A stretch of 64,000 nucleotides of DNA, from positions 4,786,501 to 4,850,500 of the forward strand of contig CANUEZ040000113.1 in assembly GCA_948099385.1 (NCBI GenBank). The letters are read 5' to 3'. The translations under genes were made by a program, and so were the position numbers. The notes beneath the pieces are model-generated. The model saw only the letters and a program-made list of their open reading frames with translations, did not search any database and was not told the origin of the DNA. Positions within the stretch are counted from its first letter, which is position 1. Each line of letters starts with the position of its first letter. The stretch is from Fasciola hepatica. Taxonomy: Eukaryota > Platyhelminthes > Trematoda > Plagiorchiida > Fasciolidae. Positions 12,791-25,590 of the stretch are shown piece after piece.

Positions 12791-13506
12791 CAGATTAGGG
12801 TTCAGTCGCCGCCCTGAGTTTGACTTTAGATTGTGGATCCTTAAGAAACCCATCCCCAGCAATCTCAAACGCTACAAAGCGACTTACCGATTATAAAAAT
12901 TCACAAGATTGTTTTTCCTCCAAAGTCAAAGCAACACAAATAAGTCTGTTCACAAGTGGTAACGATTTTGGCAGAATTTTTGTGGTCCATCTTTCTCAAC
13001 AGAAGGGGAAGCTCTTAACGGATCGGTCACATAAAAATCTTTATTAGAGGGCTTTCGCAGGTTATTCTGAACAGCCCGCAGACTGTTCACTGCAAGTGTT
13101 CCTAGCTTTATCGGAGGATCGTTGTCCAAAGGACCTCATACTACTACTACTTGGCCTAAAGCAGAAGTAACTTATAGTTGCTCAAAACGGCCCAACCTGG
13201 ACAAAGTTGTCTTGTGGACTGAGGTGGCCCATACATCCAGGGAGTATGCAACAGCATAGGCTCTCTTCCCTCTGAAAAAACTTAGATTTAATGATACCTA
13301 ATTGCAGCCCTGCTCGGCTTCGTCAGGGGGGGGGGCATTCGGGCTGATTTTAGCTGTCCCTCCTACTAGGCCTAAACTTTTAGCTTAATCATTACCCATG
13401 GGAGAGCTACTGAAAGGGCGAGCGGTGAATAAAAGTCTGAGAACCTTAATGGGCATTCAATGATAGCCACCACAATTCCCAAGCAATGGCCGGGATCAGT
13501 CTTAAG
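12791..13506 (-). other. Eroded interior of relic G
   Basis: Expected position of the BEL/Pao protease and N-terminal RT. I found no DSG protease motif. A run of ten G lies at 13326-13335. Confidence 0.3.
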
Positions 13507-14373
13507 TCATTGAAATGATGCTTTGAGGACCAAAGCCTCGTTTATCTCATGCAACAGACGATGATTCCTGCGACAGCGACCTTCTTCACACAACTTCATC
13601 GATTGACATCCGTCGGCAAGCTGACACTGACGTAAGCAAGCAAAACAAGCCTCTGAGCGAGATACATATTCCCAGGTGGCATATAAGCGATAGTGCTTGA
13701 AACTCTTAGCTGTCCTCCAAGTTACGCTCACCATCATACTTATTGCAGCTGGCATCATTCAACGATGCTGTGTAGGTCTTGGGATCTGAAAACCCCTCTT
13801 GTTGGCCCCCGACACATCCTTCCATTTTCGAAGGGAACCGCATTTACTTCTTTGCAAACTTTCCTCAGCACTTAGAAAAGTAAACAATTCCGTTGTCTCT
13901 AGATGATCTCGTCCGGACATCCCTGCCCAACCATCCGCCATGTACCGGAGCAACTTACTCAAAACAGCATCCATGTTGCTGACCGAAACGAGATCACTCA
14001 AACGGTCCGAGTGATTCCTTGCAGCTGCTCGGCCGGTTAGCTTGTTGGTATGAGACGATAAGGCACTCGGATCTTCAGCAATCAATCCCGGCCTGGCTAT
14101 TTCATCTAGCATGCAACTTATGATATGGAGCCCCCGACAAAAACGTTCTGTCCGTAAGCCTATTACCCGCAGATAACATTTACCAGCGGGGCAAAGGAAA
14201 CGAACTCGAAAAGTTTTTTTAGCTTTCCCTTCACGATGATGGGAAAATGGTTCAGAAATTGACCACCATCCATTAATCGGCCATCGATCTGACCCTGGGA
14301 TAACTGAAAGAAGAAAACATACTGTAGAGTGAACCATGAAACTCAAGCATTGTACACTCGCTATTCCAATCAT
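13507..14373 (-). pseudogene. Relic G Gag with zinc-knuckle region
   Basis: The 204-codon frame 14373-13759 carries a Gag-like segment (DAVLSKLLRYMADGWAGMSG, comparable with the LSPELQGRW..E part of BEL-1). The next frame (13758-13507) holds a Cys/His pattern: ACFACLRQ, then spaced Cys and RRNHRLLHE. This matches the ACFICL..C..C..RHHRLLHQ zinc region of BEL-1 Gag. One frame break lies between the parts. Gag packages the element RNA. Dead copy. Confidence 0.65.
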
Positions 14374-15044
14374 ACTGGCAGCCGTTCTAGCACATTCACT
14401 TCACCGAATTAACCATTATTATTAGCTTGAAAAAAGGCTTCTTCGCGGCTCTCAGTAGCCTCAGAGATGTTCGTACCCAGGCTGGACAAATGAGTACGGG
14501 CTCCGCCAACAATCCTTCAGCAGATGGCTGACCCACAATCGTCCTTTCGCCATGTCTTATGAGCGCCTCAGCCGCGGCTCGCATGGCCTCAGCGGCTCTT
14601 GCCTTCAAACGAGCACTTTCAAATACTAGGTTTACAGCTTCATGGATGCAGGAGGGTTTCCGGGGTGTGAAGTGACGGCAAGTTCAGCTGGTGCGTCACA
14701 GCCAAAATTATCTTACGTAATTCCATCGGATGTGGCAGAAGATTGAAGTGTAGGAAGGTTACGGCCCTGAACGTTGAGGGTTGGCGGGAAAAGGGTTTGT
14801 GGGAAGAATTTATTCACTGTTCCGATCAAAGGCCATAGACGGTAACAGCCAATTGACCGGTCCAAAGCGTCTATCAGTTGGAAAGACTCTTCGCAATGCT
14901 GAGGCCAGATAATGTACGACTGAACAAAGCCATAGTCCTTATGCTCAGTGAAAAACGAAATTCTGCAACTAATGAATTCTCCAGCAATGAAATCCGACAA
15001 GTCCAGTGCACTGCAAAAAGTGATGCCATAAGGGCTGATGCCGT
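14374..15044. other. Unassigned stretch
   Basis: No clear feature. Minus-strand frames 14608-14396 (Ala/Arg-rich) and 15000-14713 could be the N-terminal Gag of relic G, but no motif supports it. Confidence 0.25.
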
Positions 15045-15430
15045 ACCTAGGTGATTTTAAAGCTGCACGAGTGTGTTAGCTATCGCACTCTGGACCACCA
15101 CGTTATCAGGTTTTGTGACCTGTACACATATTGGTGGTTGAACCCAACACGTTCAGTCACCTACTGGTGGAAATAACACTCTAGCTCTTCCGTTTTCTCA
15201 AGGGCCTAATAAGATGACCATCTTTGTGGGAGACAAATTCCCAAGATGTGACCACAGGGTTGTCTCTTGCTCGTTCTCCGCGCCGAAAATCGTCATCTGT
15301 TCCAATATATCAGTCAGACCACATCACTTAGCTCACCCAGGCAGCCTTTAAAACATAATCAGGTCTCGAAACCGGAGTACATTGTTCCTCTCGCCTGATC
15401 CCCAGGTGGTGGCAGACGAGCTTTATTATA
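15045..15430 (+). pseudogene. Element E endonuclease, C-terminal part
   Basis: LGDFKAARVC at about 15048 (GDFN block), HIGG-stop-TQHVQSPTGGNN at about 15125-15185 (counterpart of HLGGWTQH.. in D), and CDHRVVSCSFSAP at about 15245-15290 (catalytic Asp-His block). Several stops and frame changes separate the blocks. The N-terminal half with the catalytic Glu is absent. Confidence 0.6.
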
Positions 15431-17410
15431 TTCTCAATCAGCGTTTAAACACTGTCACTCCAGCTATGCCAGCCTTGACGAACTTTAAAACAAACAGACT
15501 CGCGCCGATGAAAAGCGAACTCTCCAAACTTCGATGACTTGCACTCACAACCCAGGAGCTATCAGTATATATCCAAATGGAACGACTGTGAATGACAATC
15601 AAATCAAAAACTGAATTCATGTTTACTCGGCAACAGTTAAAAGCTCTTCACCACCACAAGAAGACAGAAACCCTGGGCAAGCTGATGAAAGCAAGAAACC
15701 CCCAACCCCGTAAGATTACGCTTTTTATCACTGTCGAAGAACTCCCATCTGGATAAACCGGAAGAAGTAGCCGGGGCTTTCAGCCCATTATCCGCCCCAG
15801 CCCTAACGCACAGCGTATCCAGTCCTGGAGTTCCCCAGGCCTGCTTACCCACTGGGACTCTATCCATAGTTTTATTTCACTCCGATGATATTTCTCTCTT
15901 TCTTGTCTCCATTGGGCCATCTTACCGCCCGGGCCCGGACGCTATTTCATCGGCTGCCTTCGCTCTGGGGGGTCCGGACATCCCTATCCTTCAATATAAT
16001 TTATCATCTTATTTATGAAATATAGTTAGTTCCCTAACCATGAGAAATCTTCACAAGTATCCCCTTGCAAAAAAGGCTTTTTTATGTTCTTGAAAATTAT
16101 GGCTCTATCAATCATACACCGATTATCTCCGGAATCTTGGGTAAGCTCAGTAAAACTAAGATAACGGCCCATCTTTTACCAAATAATTTTCTCACTGTAG
16201 GTCAACACAGTTTCCTGAAACACCTTTCGTGCTCCACTTGCCTAGTTAACTTCTTGAAAGCAGTCACGAAAGTGGATGACAAAGGCATGTCCACGATTAA
16301 CGTCCTACTAGATATGAAGAAGGCTTTCGACCGAGTCTCACACTCTCGGCCCATATCACGGGTCAAATGTTATGGCATCACGGGCCTGTTACTCGGTTGG
16401 TTGGAACCCCATTTCTCCGATTGTCACCGGTTGGTTCGGATAAATTAGTCCGTCCTTGAATGCAAACCTGCCACCAGTGGTGTGACAAAAGGCAGCTTTT
16501 TGATCCCACTTCTCCTGATCTTAAATGATGCTTTTAATGTATTTTGCCCCGGCAGTCTCAACCTCTTCTCGGAAGACAACAAAATCATGTATACTTTCGG
16601 TTCCAGAATGTTTAATTCAGTTACCAATGATATACTACAAGACCTAATAGCCCTGTTGTTCACTGATGAAACTTTCGGCGGAGAAAGGTATTATACTTAG
16701 CTTCAAGTGCACTGTCCCCGCAGGTATATTTAGTAAGCTTATTTTCATCAGTATGAGCTTCATGTTTGCAAAAATCAGCCACTTTTCATTTATCGGAACA
16801 CGCTACCACTCAAATTGCGAAGGCTTAAGAGCATATGCGCCTGCTGCATAGAACTTTCCGCCTTCCGAGAAGCAAGTTCAATACTTGTAGGACCCATTTC
16901 AGACCACTCTTGGAATATTGTTCTTTTTTCTACTCCAATATGGGCCAGTGAGATAAAGTAGCTATTCAAAATGTTCATCGGCTAATGACAAAAGAGTTTA
17001 TTGGCTACTCCACTCAACTCGACCAGTGCCACCGCAGTGAATTTCTGAAACTAGATCCGCTACGGCTTGGCCGCATAAAGCTGAACTTCATATTCCTCCA
17101 TGGTGTTGTTGTTAAGCAAATCATAGTATCAGCACCTCAGTTTAGGAAATTGCCGGATTCACAATATTCTTGAAGGCTAGGAGGCAACACAGTTACTGCA
17201 CCTATTTCTATAGTTGCTCTTAGGTTCAACTGTTTCCTGGACAAGTACGCGGCTCCATGGAACAAATTTACCCTTAATAAGCGTTTTATAAGATCATTAA
17301 AAACTTTTGAGACCCACACAAGCAAATACTTTTCTGTACAAACTATATTCAACTGATAAATCTTTAGACAAGTGAAGAGGCCTTCCAAGTTAGACCAGGT
17401 TTGTAACAGC
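15431..17410 (+). pseudogene. Element E reverse transcriptase
   Basis: A linker (LKALHHHKKTETLGKLMKAR near 15640) resembles the ALSHPNKSQLLSILHKSR linker of D. The RT starts with RPGPDAISSAAFALGGPD near 15930. 16065-16448 is the longest frame, with NHTPIISGILGKL, GQHSFLK and LLDMKKAFDRVSHSRP (motif A intact). In 16482-16700 the FADD box has become SEDN, which would kill polymerase activity. 16860-17173 has FRPLLEYC, MTKEFIGYS and DPLRLGRIKLNFIFL (thumb and C-terminal region). Confidence 0.75.
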
Positions 17411-19654
17411 TTTCATACTCCCTCGTTTAAGCACCTCAATGTCTTTGGGTGAAAGCTGCAGCGCTCCTGTTTCCTCTACTCTCTCCTTACTCAACCACTC
17501 ACTCTGCTTCTCTTTCTCGACTGATCCTGCCATTTATAATTTAAGTCTCTCCCGGCAAAGTCCAACAAGCACCGTCTTGGAACTTTTCTGGGGTGCTTCA
17601 ATAACTTAATCCAACACTCGGTTGTGACGGTCCTTTCTTTCTCATGCTCCAATTTCCAGCTTCTTTCGCTCTATGTTTTCTCACAGAATGGTTTTCTGTT
17701 CAGTCAGGTAAGTCCGTTCTGCTTTCAACTGTTTTCCCGAATCTGGCGATTACTAATTTTTCAGCGCCGCCAATCCTATCGTTGTTTTTTGGTAGCCACT
17801 GCGAGGCAAATAATTCCTTGCTCCTCGGTATCAGTCTACTCACTTCGCTTCTTTCTTCCGTCGGACCTTGCCGTAATACACCCTAACTTGCATACATGTA
17901 CCTGACCCGCAAATGGAACCGGTTCACAGCTCCGTTACGGCAATGCCTATCCGTTAGAGGTCACCTGGCGTTGATCCACTATTTTTCCTGAGCCTCGTGG
18001 GCTTAGAATAATTCTTCACCGTCAACCTGTTCTTCATATGGCGCTTTATTGCCCTACAAAACACACCAGCAACTGGTCAAATTGTTCCATCGTACCCTTT
18101 GATTGAATTTCTGCCGAAACAGTCGTTCAGTCCATTTGCCAATTATACGTATACTGAATCTTAAGATCTTTACAATTCTTCAGTTCTCATATTCAGTGTG
18201 TGACTTCAGGCTGAGGCTCATTGATTTATCTGCGCCAATCACCCAATGCCTTAGAAATAGCTGGCGGCCAACCTCTGCAAGGCCATTGGTGATACTTTTT
18301 ACCAACGTCGTCGTGTGAGGTTGGTTAGACCTTACGTGCTGTTTCCTTATTACGTACGTTCGCTAGTCTAATCCAACACGCTTGGGCCACCTGTTCGTTA
18401 CGGCGGTACTCTGCAATAAACCATCACGATCACAACGACATTGTTTCCCACAACCCATGAGAAGGAAAACGCTATGGATAGGGAGAGAGTGGTTAGTGTA
18501 TATTGGAGAAGCGTGCCTGTAGCGTGCACGGGCAACGTTCAAGTGGCCACCGCGGTTAGTGGCGCGAGTTCACATAAACACTGAGGTGTGTTAAACAAAT
18601 AATCAGGATTGAATGCCACCACAGTCGTGCCCATGAAGTTACTCAGCATATCATAATCGGGGATGCAATCACCAGATGGCTCGAGTATATACTGGAACCC
18701 GTCTAATTCTGTTGCTGTCGGAAGCAAGCTCTCAAGTAGTAGCCCCGCGAATGTTGCCATTGTCTGGATGTTTCGTTCCATCCTCAATCCTTTCCTTTCA
18801 CAGCTTGCGAAAGCAAACCCCCGGAGAGTTTGGCACCTAGTCCGTAGCTACCTCAAAACAAGGGGAAACAGCCATCCCTATCAGCCTCGGACCCAATGGG
18901 CCAAGCGCGAAAAAAGGCGAGTCGAGGAGAAATGGGAAGTTCCCCCTATGGTGTTAGCATTCTCTTCCACTCCCCTGTAGTAAAAATAAAAGAAAAAATA
19001 AACAATCCAGTCCGGAAAGGTCCTGCACCGAAGCTCTCTGCCCCCTTCCTAACAGATGGGTTTCTGATAGCAGCCTGGACCCAACCGGAAATTGGTTATT
19101 AATTTTTTTACAATTTATACCAATAATTATATCTTTGCTTTCTTCCAACTTCCGCAGAATTTATTCTAAACCATGTCTTTTGTTGAATCTCCCACCCGGT
19201 TCCTCGTTAGTAATCCTCCAAGTATCCAGTTGGTGCACCCAGGCATCTTTTTCTGGACCCTCTGACCCGTGGCACCCAGTTTCCAGCAACCATAAGGCAC
19301 GCTGTGTATTATTCCTGCCTCAACTCCCTGCACATGTTATGAAGTCCGACGCCTGCTGCTTTACTGGCTCTTGCGGAAACAGCGCTTTTACCATTCTCCA
19401 GTATTGCTTATATCAGCATTCTCACTTTCGCCCAGCCATCTACAAAGCCCTCCTGGATTCCGAAACTGGCTCACAATTCCCGCCGTAACCGTCTCCACTT
19501 TATTTCACTCAAACACTGTCCATCTTTGTTGTTTTATTTCTGACACGGAGTGATTCTTAAACTTCAATACTGTGAATACCTCACACTGTTATATACTGCT
19601 GTATTCTTCAATCATGCTTTGTGCACGTGTCTTGGCCACGGTCAAGAAATGTAT
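17411..19654 (+). other. Probable 3' tail of element E
   Basis: Pyrimidine-rich, mostly non-coding, between the RT end and the (ATT)n terminus. The 170-bp shared block of A, C and D was not seen here, so the tail may be diverged or partly replaced. Confidence 0.4.
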
Positions 19655-19680
19655 CATTATTATTGTTATTATTACTATTA
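19655..19680 (+). repeat. ATT-rich terminus of element E
   Basis: Imperfect ATT repeat after a pyrimidine-rich tail in plus orientation, as in element A. Confidence 0.6.
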
Positions 19681-19682
19681 AC

Positions 19683-21560
19683 TAACTGAATTCGGTGAAC
19701 TTTTATTTGCAATCAGCCACCATGCAGCGACAGTTATATCAATGATAGCAGTTTTCACCGCGGACATGATTCAGTTTCGATCTGGGTTTTGAGATGTTGC
19801 GAGGAACTGGCCAGAAACTAAATTGCTGATACAGATGCTGTTATAAAATGCAGAAGTTGCAATATGTACAAGGAAAGAACAGACAATGATTGACGGAGAC
19901 CCAATGGGTTTCACTGGACGGAGCAAGTTGTTGCGACGCAGGCAAGCCGGAAAAATATCCTGTTCGCTGAGCGCGTGAGCCGACTGAGACCACAAGGGCG
20001 GTAATCCAAATAGTGGCTAACACCACGACATGAAAAGTAAGGCCGGCGCATAAATGAGGCGTGGCTTGCTTGAACTTGTATAAAATTTGCGTCGACAGGT
20101 CTGACGGTCGAAAATGGTGCCACGAAAATCCGAAAATTCTGATGCACATTTTTTTAGAATTAAAAAAGTAAATGATAATTAAACAACGGAGGACAGATCG
20201 AAGAGAATTCGGGAAGTGTGGAAAGGAACACATGAATGCGCCTTTTGGGTATAAAAAGGATCAGTATCAGGAAAATCCGTGATGTGATTCTTCTGGAGAA
20301 TAGTGATTCAGGTTGAAGAAAAACCGGCAACAGATTCCCAGCGTCCAGTCTTTAATGAAAGCGGCTTTAAGAACAGTTTATTTCCTCTGATGCCACCTAG
20401 GCAAATCACTGAGCCAGAGGACCATTGTATAAACAGCCAACCTAGTGGTCATTGATTGTCCTGAGAAAAGTTTGAATGTAGGTCGGGTGATTTTATTACT
20501 GCTGTCCTTTTTTGACTGAACGATTCCTAAAGCGCGTAGAAATATACGTGAATGCAAGTGCTGTTTAGGGAAGCCAAATCACAGATGAAGCTCCGTGAAC
20601 GGTAGTTGGATGCTCACCTGAGGATTTCAAAGGTAAAGAAGCCACCTGTGGGAGTCCGAAAATTGATCACTCGTCCGGACAAATACGTAAAGATGATACG
20701 AAGTGGTGAAATCGCATTACGCGAAGTCCTCTTGCAGAGGGCTGCAGAAAAACCAGAGAAGAGGGGACAATGGATTCAATAACGTTATTAAGAACGTTTT
20801 TCCTGAAAACGCTATAAGTGAATATACAGCTAATATGAGGCCGAATACAAGTGGTTGGAGTTTTATATCATACAGCTCTTGTTTGCCACAGAAGTTGGTT
20901 CACGGGTCTCGAGGCTAGAGAGGGGTAGGGCAGTAGGGCGGGCTCAACAGTTAAGACTGACGATCCTCACCCATGTAAGAAGAATGAGAAAAATCTAAGA
21001 TAGAGGGCTGGGGTGGACTGGGAAGATATTGGTTGATCAAATGGAGGGCGTTGGGCTAAGGAAGCGACAAAGAAGGCTGAATTATGGTTCAATGTTTCAG
21101 CACTACAACGCTTTGTAAACGGACGCGTTCAGAGTTTGTGAGAGGTCTCTGCTGATGCGGTACATGATGTTATTCAGTAGGGCTATCTGCTAAGCGATCC
21201 AGTGAAAATATCGTGGGGACTTTTGTGCTGGGCAGAGTACTGTGATCACAGTGACGAGCAACAGAAGATACTGTTGTATGGCATCAGCCAACACGAGTAT
21301 ATTTGAAACCCTGACCCACCGAAGTGGAAAGTAATCAAGTCCGACCAGTCATTCGGCTTAATGCATGCGCTAGTCAGGGAGCGCTGCCCAGTGGACCAAA
21401 AACTGCACAAGTACCTGGCAGGACTTACGAGGGTTTGGGGGTGGAGGGCGGCAGTCATGCAATGTGTACAACTGGAATTATGTGAAAGTGGTCTCACTAG
21501 CTGTTCTCTCCTTTACTGTTCAACAAGCACGAAGGAAACTTTTGGATCGTAAACACGCAA
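19683..21560. other. Unassigned, no feature recognised
   Basis: Short open frames only (up to 130 codons on minus, 19841-20233). No transposon motif, LTR or RNA gene recognised. This is one of the few stretches that could be unique flank. Confidence 0.3.
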
Positions 21561-22545
21561 AACAAAAGTTATTCTCATTTGATAGTTTGTGTGCGAAAAA
21601 GTCGTCATCTGGCTGACTTCCCCCTAAGCATAATTTTCTAAGGTCACTCTTCAAAATCCCTGTAATTTTCGCCGCCTTTTTGGATACACCTCATGCAGCT
21701 TTATTTATCTCTCATTTTCACAAGGCACACACAACAAAGCTTTCATCTACCGATGTAAGCTTACCTGTCATCTACTCTGTCATCTCTCTTACAGTAACTA
21801 GACGCCCTTGCAATCACGGCAGTTAAGCAGACCACAATGATTTACCCCCCAATTCCACTATGACACCTCCTGACCGACCCTGTATAAAGTCATCAGTTCT
21901 CTGCACGCTTACCTGTTTTATTTAGGGTTTACCCTTTCGTCACCAGTCTGGTAATCTCTTACTTTTTCCAGATGAGCCGCTTTTTTGCTACGTATCTGAT
22001 TCCACTTTATACCACCGTCTCCGCTGATTGATACATTTCCATGTTGATACCTTCTGACACACCTGTTATAAAATGAACAATTCGACGAATGCTTTTCTCT
22101 GACTTTTCACTCTAGTACATAACCGAGTCTTCTATCCATATACCCTCCATATTCTGAAGCTCGCAGGTAGCTCTTTATACTTCCATTGGCAAATTCCTGT
22201 TTTTAAAAAGATCAAAAGAACTCTTTTGAACAATCTCTGGTTGCAACAGTTGTCAATGTTACTGGCATTTTCTATTCATGTACTCCAAACCCTCGACCGA
22301 TTTCACCAGGCAACATCCGCATTGACCATATAGCCTTGAGTTTTACATTTCCTGGGCATTGTTATCGTTTTGGTTCATTTCAACCCAAACTTCGTGTGCG
22401 TTTATTTTATCCCCCTTTAAACTCTGCCTCCGCCATTACTCGCAATATCCGAACAAGCTGTGCAGCAGGCTTCGGACCTATCCACAATATACCACTATTA
22501 TTAATAATATTATTATGGTCACTATTATTATTAATATTAAATCTC
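21560..22545 (+). repeat. Probable detached 3' tail of a CR1-like element
   Basis: Pyrimidine-rich plus-strand sequence that ends in GGCTTCGGACC and an ATT/AAT run (22492-22540). This resembles the GCTTCGGATGA..(ATT)n end of A, and an ACACACCTGTTATAAAAT stretch resembles tail sequence of C. No RT precedes it, so it would be a strongly 5'-truncated copy. The left limit is approximate. Confidence 0.45.
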
Positions 22546-23100
22546 CTCTGAACATTTATTAACCAGTGGGGAAATTCTCCATCGCACCTCTCAAAGGCCA
22601 CTGACTTTTGTGGCTGCAGCCCGCAATAACTAATACCAGGCCACCTGACTTCGTTCTGTCGGACGTCAAGCTTTCGGCTTCTCTCTTTTGAAGATGACAT
22701 GTACTCCGCCCTCTTTTGTTCTCGTAAAGCATCAGCTAGCACCCGAGCCTCCCTCTGATCATAAAGCGGCATCGCGGGAAATCCCGTCGATCTTTTAACG
22801 TTACCTTACACGTGAGCAATAACACTCTGCCCGAAGTAAGGGCTTCTAGATTCACAGCTTCCTCCATCAAAGGTGCTTATGGTCAGTCGGTGATTAGCCT
22901 TTCCACTCCTGCCATACAGATTGATGACATTCCTTCAGCCATGCACTGACTCTTATCAAATGCACAAAATACTCTTTGCGCCAAAAAGTTCGTAAGCTCT
23001 CAGACGCCTCCCCGGTGACTTCTTCTAGGTGGGCTGTAATGCCATTCTATTTCACAAAATATTATGAACTCTACTGCAAAATGTAGAGCAGATTAAAGTA
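22546..23100. other. Unassigned, possibly the end of BEL relic H
   Basis: A 121-codon minus frame (22772-22407) starts in this stretch. It is rich in Arg, Glu and Lys at its start and then runs into the ATT-rich tail, so I do not treat it as a gene. Confidence 0.25.
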
Positions 23101-23705
23101 AGGCTTGGCCAGAGATTCGTCAAAATAAATTCCTTTATCACCAACAAAGAGTTTTGGTGGGCTTCTGCTATCCATGAAGGAATTGGTGGAAAGTGAGTCC
23201 GTTTCCTCGACACTTACCGCTCTGCTGTTTAGGAAATTGGAAAAAGAACGACGGCATTCCTTTTCAACTCTACCGGGTCTAATATGAATTGATCCGAGGC
23301 AGTTGACCCCGGGTCAAAGGAAAGCATTACCGGAGAATAGGCGTGCTCTCTTAGCGTAGGAGACATCCGCTGACAGCGGGGCAGCTCAGGTTCTTTCCAA
23401 CTCTAAGAATATTCATTAACAACCTCAACGATAACTGGCTTGATCCGTACAGTTCAGTGCACTAAGCGATTTTTGGATGGCACTTGAGTGCTTCCTACGT
23501 GGTCTTCTGGTTCGCGGTGGTACAGGATTATCAAGCTTGTTGTTGTGTTTATTAGGAAGAATACGGGATGCCTAGTGATCTCAGCTAACCCCACCCCCCG
23601 TAGACCTCTGCCAATGAAAGCCAGTTCATTCACTTCAACCAAATAAAGCTTGTAGAGTAAAAGGCTTGTCACCGGCCCCTTAGGCAGAGGATTCTCGGAG
23701 TGCAC
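23100..23705 (-). pseudogene. Relic H integrase fragments
   Basis: Frame 23705-23454 reads GRGLRGVGLAEITRHPVFF and SLIILYHREPEDHVGSTQV. This is the linker (GRL..A....HPILLP) and the His part of the zinc domain (H..EGHAG..HV) of BEL/Pao integrase. Further down, SLSTNSFMDS..PPKLFVGDKGIYF near 23190-23110 matches the core (SMTTDSF..ALQRF..RG.P...SDNGSNF), with the second catalytic Asp kept. The first Asp and the Glu were not found. Several frame changes. Confidence 0.65.
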
Positions 23706-24330
23706 GAGTTTGGTTTTCTGAAGAAGGGCTTCCTGTTGTTAAACTGCGAAATCTCCAAACGGCTACCTCTAATCCCTTAAGCTGTCGGTTGGCCCAAGCT
23801 TAATTCGCTTCCGGAATATCTTCTAATGCGGACCCCAGGCACTCTGTCAAATAACACCACCAGGAATACCGCTCAATATTACGGATACTGAGAAAGTATA
23901 TCAAAAGGCCCATGGTTGACTTTGTCTTAAATTCTAGCAATCCAACAAGGATACACAGGTTATCTCTATTTCAGGAGGCGGTAAGCCCTGTTACCAGTAA
24001 AAATGTGGGACCACTGAGCTATGGCTGCTGATCGCTACCCTTCAAGGTATAACCTCTAGAAACCAGCTGGGATGGGATTTCTTTCCCTGGCAGGTATTCT
24101 ATGCGTAGCAGGTAAAAACGCCGTATTTCTGGAACCGCTATTGCAACGGAGGTCGCACAGAGTCGCTTGCCACCCTTTGTCTTACTTATCAGCTGCGGAA
24201 TCCACCGAAGAGAACTCTTCGAAAGAAGGTATTTCCTTCTCCCGCTTGGTGAATTCTGTCAACTGTACTGTTGTAACTGACGTGTGGACTCCCCACACTA
24301 TATAGTAGTTGATTTCACAGGGGCGGCCCT

Positions 24331-24990
24331 TCACTCCCCCAGTATCACGACACAGCTTGATGGCTCGTTCTTAACCATGAAAGTCGGATGCTCCGACGCA
24401 CCATAACCGGCCTCTGATGCGTCGCAGAACAAATAGGGTTCAAATGGGCATCGTAATCTTCCTCTTGGAACATATTTGGGATAAAAGATCCTAAAATATC
24501 CGATCAATGATAAGTTTCCAGTGTTTACATTAACCAAGTGATTGGCTTTGCCGAAATCCCAGCCTACCTTTTTGCTGAAACAAACCCGTTGACCGCAAAA
24601 CATAAGGTCAGACCCAACCTACAAGGTCATATATCAAAGCCATCTGCCACAGTGGCGACTTCCATGTCACCGGTGAATCCCTAATCTGGATAAGGACAGT
24701 CGGGGTCAACTTGGCGTATGAATCAGGTTGTCTCGGATGTTTTCTTCTTCTATCTTTTAGGCTTGGTTCTGTGGGGTAACTAGTAGCAATATTTATCCGC
24801 AATAAAGAGCCATATTGCCCGTGACAATAATCGCGACAAATTACTGTGCGTCTGTAACTTATTACCACCAGAAATCTGCAAAACCTTCTTCCTGTAAATC
24901 TAGATCTATATCTACTACTAATAGCCGTAAAATACCTAGCCACTGCTGGCTAGTTCAACTCTTGTATTGATCGTCTGTTCCTTGGCGCCA
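24331..24990 (-). pseudogene. Relic H RT end and RNase H
   Basis: Minus strand: ALIYDLVGWV near 24640-24610 (counterpart of SLFDPLGFV), then after a frame break LCGQRVCFSKKVGWD (counterpart of LLQRLCRKKVDWD). It continues with VPRGRLRC and YLFCDASEAGYGA near 24435-24395 (counterpart of HAFSDASEVGYGA). About 24060-24000 (minus) then reads SRGYTLKG..LSGPTFL, matching the SRGA..GPNFL end of the RNase H domain in BEL-1. Confidence 0.7.
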
Positions 24991-25590
24991 CCCCACAGTG
25001 AGATTGTAAAATGTCAGCACAGGACTGCCCTAGGATCTAAGGGATGAAGCCTAACTAAAAATATCACTTGAGACTCTATCTATGAAATTATTATCGATTC
25101 TGGAACAGTTGACGGGACTAACTAAACTATCACATCACGTCTTTTATCGATTTAAATCGGTGTAGTTTTCACTTGACTATCAAGAGTAGTACCAAAAAGT
25201 ACGGCTTACTAGTGTAACCCCATAACTCAGAAAACCTTCCAAGGATTTCCTCCGAAAGCAAAATCTTCACTTAAACAACCAATTCAATAATTCTTGCAAT
25301 GGAGTCTTTGAACCAATCCCCAGGAAAAGAACAGAGGGAAGTTTCTGTCTGAAATGAAAAAGTTTGCATCACCGTGCGCGATTGTATGGCAGTCTACCAC
25401 CCAGTTCCACATAACACAAAAAAGTCTTCGTTTAGTTTAAAAGTCTCATTATCGGCAGTTACGTAGTTTTTAGTTTCTTTGATATAAAAAAACAGGGCTA
25501 CACTTTTTCACTTCAGTAAGCCTGTACTTTGGGGAAAGTGCGACTACTCTGTGTATTCATCTCTCTAGTGCCATCGCTATCAGTGTTGCA
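24991..25590. other. Unassigned; right part may be 5' UTR of element C
   Basis: No coding frame recognised. The last 150 bp before the ATG at 25591 is CT-rich and could be the internal promoter or 5' UTR of element C. The 5' flank of D has a similar CTTTTTC..CTGACTCG-like stretch, but the match is weak. Confidence 0.3.

Larger units (their letters stand above)
11499..14373 (-). mobile_element. BEL/Pao retrotransposon relic G
   Basis: Minus-strand relic with Gag, zinc knuckles, RT and RNase H in the order expected for BEL/Pao. No LTR, protease or integrase was recognised. It is not a close copy of BEL-1/BEL-2, since only motif-level similarity is visible. Confidence 0.75.
15045..19682 (+). 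mobile_element. Non-LTR retrotransposon E (same group as A, C, D), 5'-truncated
   Basis: Plus-strand copy that begins inside the endonuclease (GDF at about 15050), continues through RT and thumb to about 17400, then a pyrimidine-rich tail, and ends in (ATT)n at 19655-19680. The spacing from RT end to terminus (about 2.3 kb) is close to that of A. 5' truncation is typical of target-primed insertion. Confidence 0.65.
23100..24990 (-). mobile_element. BEL/Pao retrotransposon relic H
   Basis: Minus-strand relic in the order RT end, RNase H, integrase zinc region, integrase core, spread over 1.9 kb. No LTRs seen. It is diverged from BEL-1 and from relic G. Confidence 0.7.

Noticed and set aside
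14408..14424. Short ATTATTATTA run as another retrotransposon terminus
   Set aside because: Only about three units and no GCTTCGG-like signature before it. A short stretch AATTCGGTGAA is shared with the sequence after 19680, but 11 bases can be chance.
19683..21560. Possible host exon in the unassigned stretch
   Set aside because: Open frames are short, no domain is recognisable and no convincing splice-site pairs could be linked to coding sequence.
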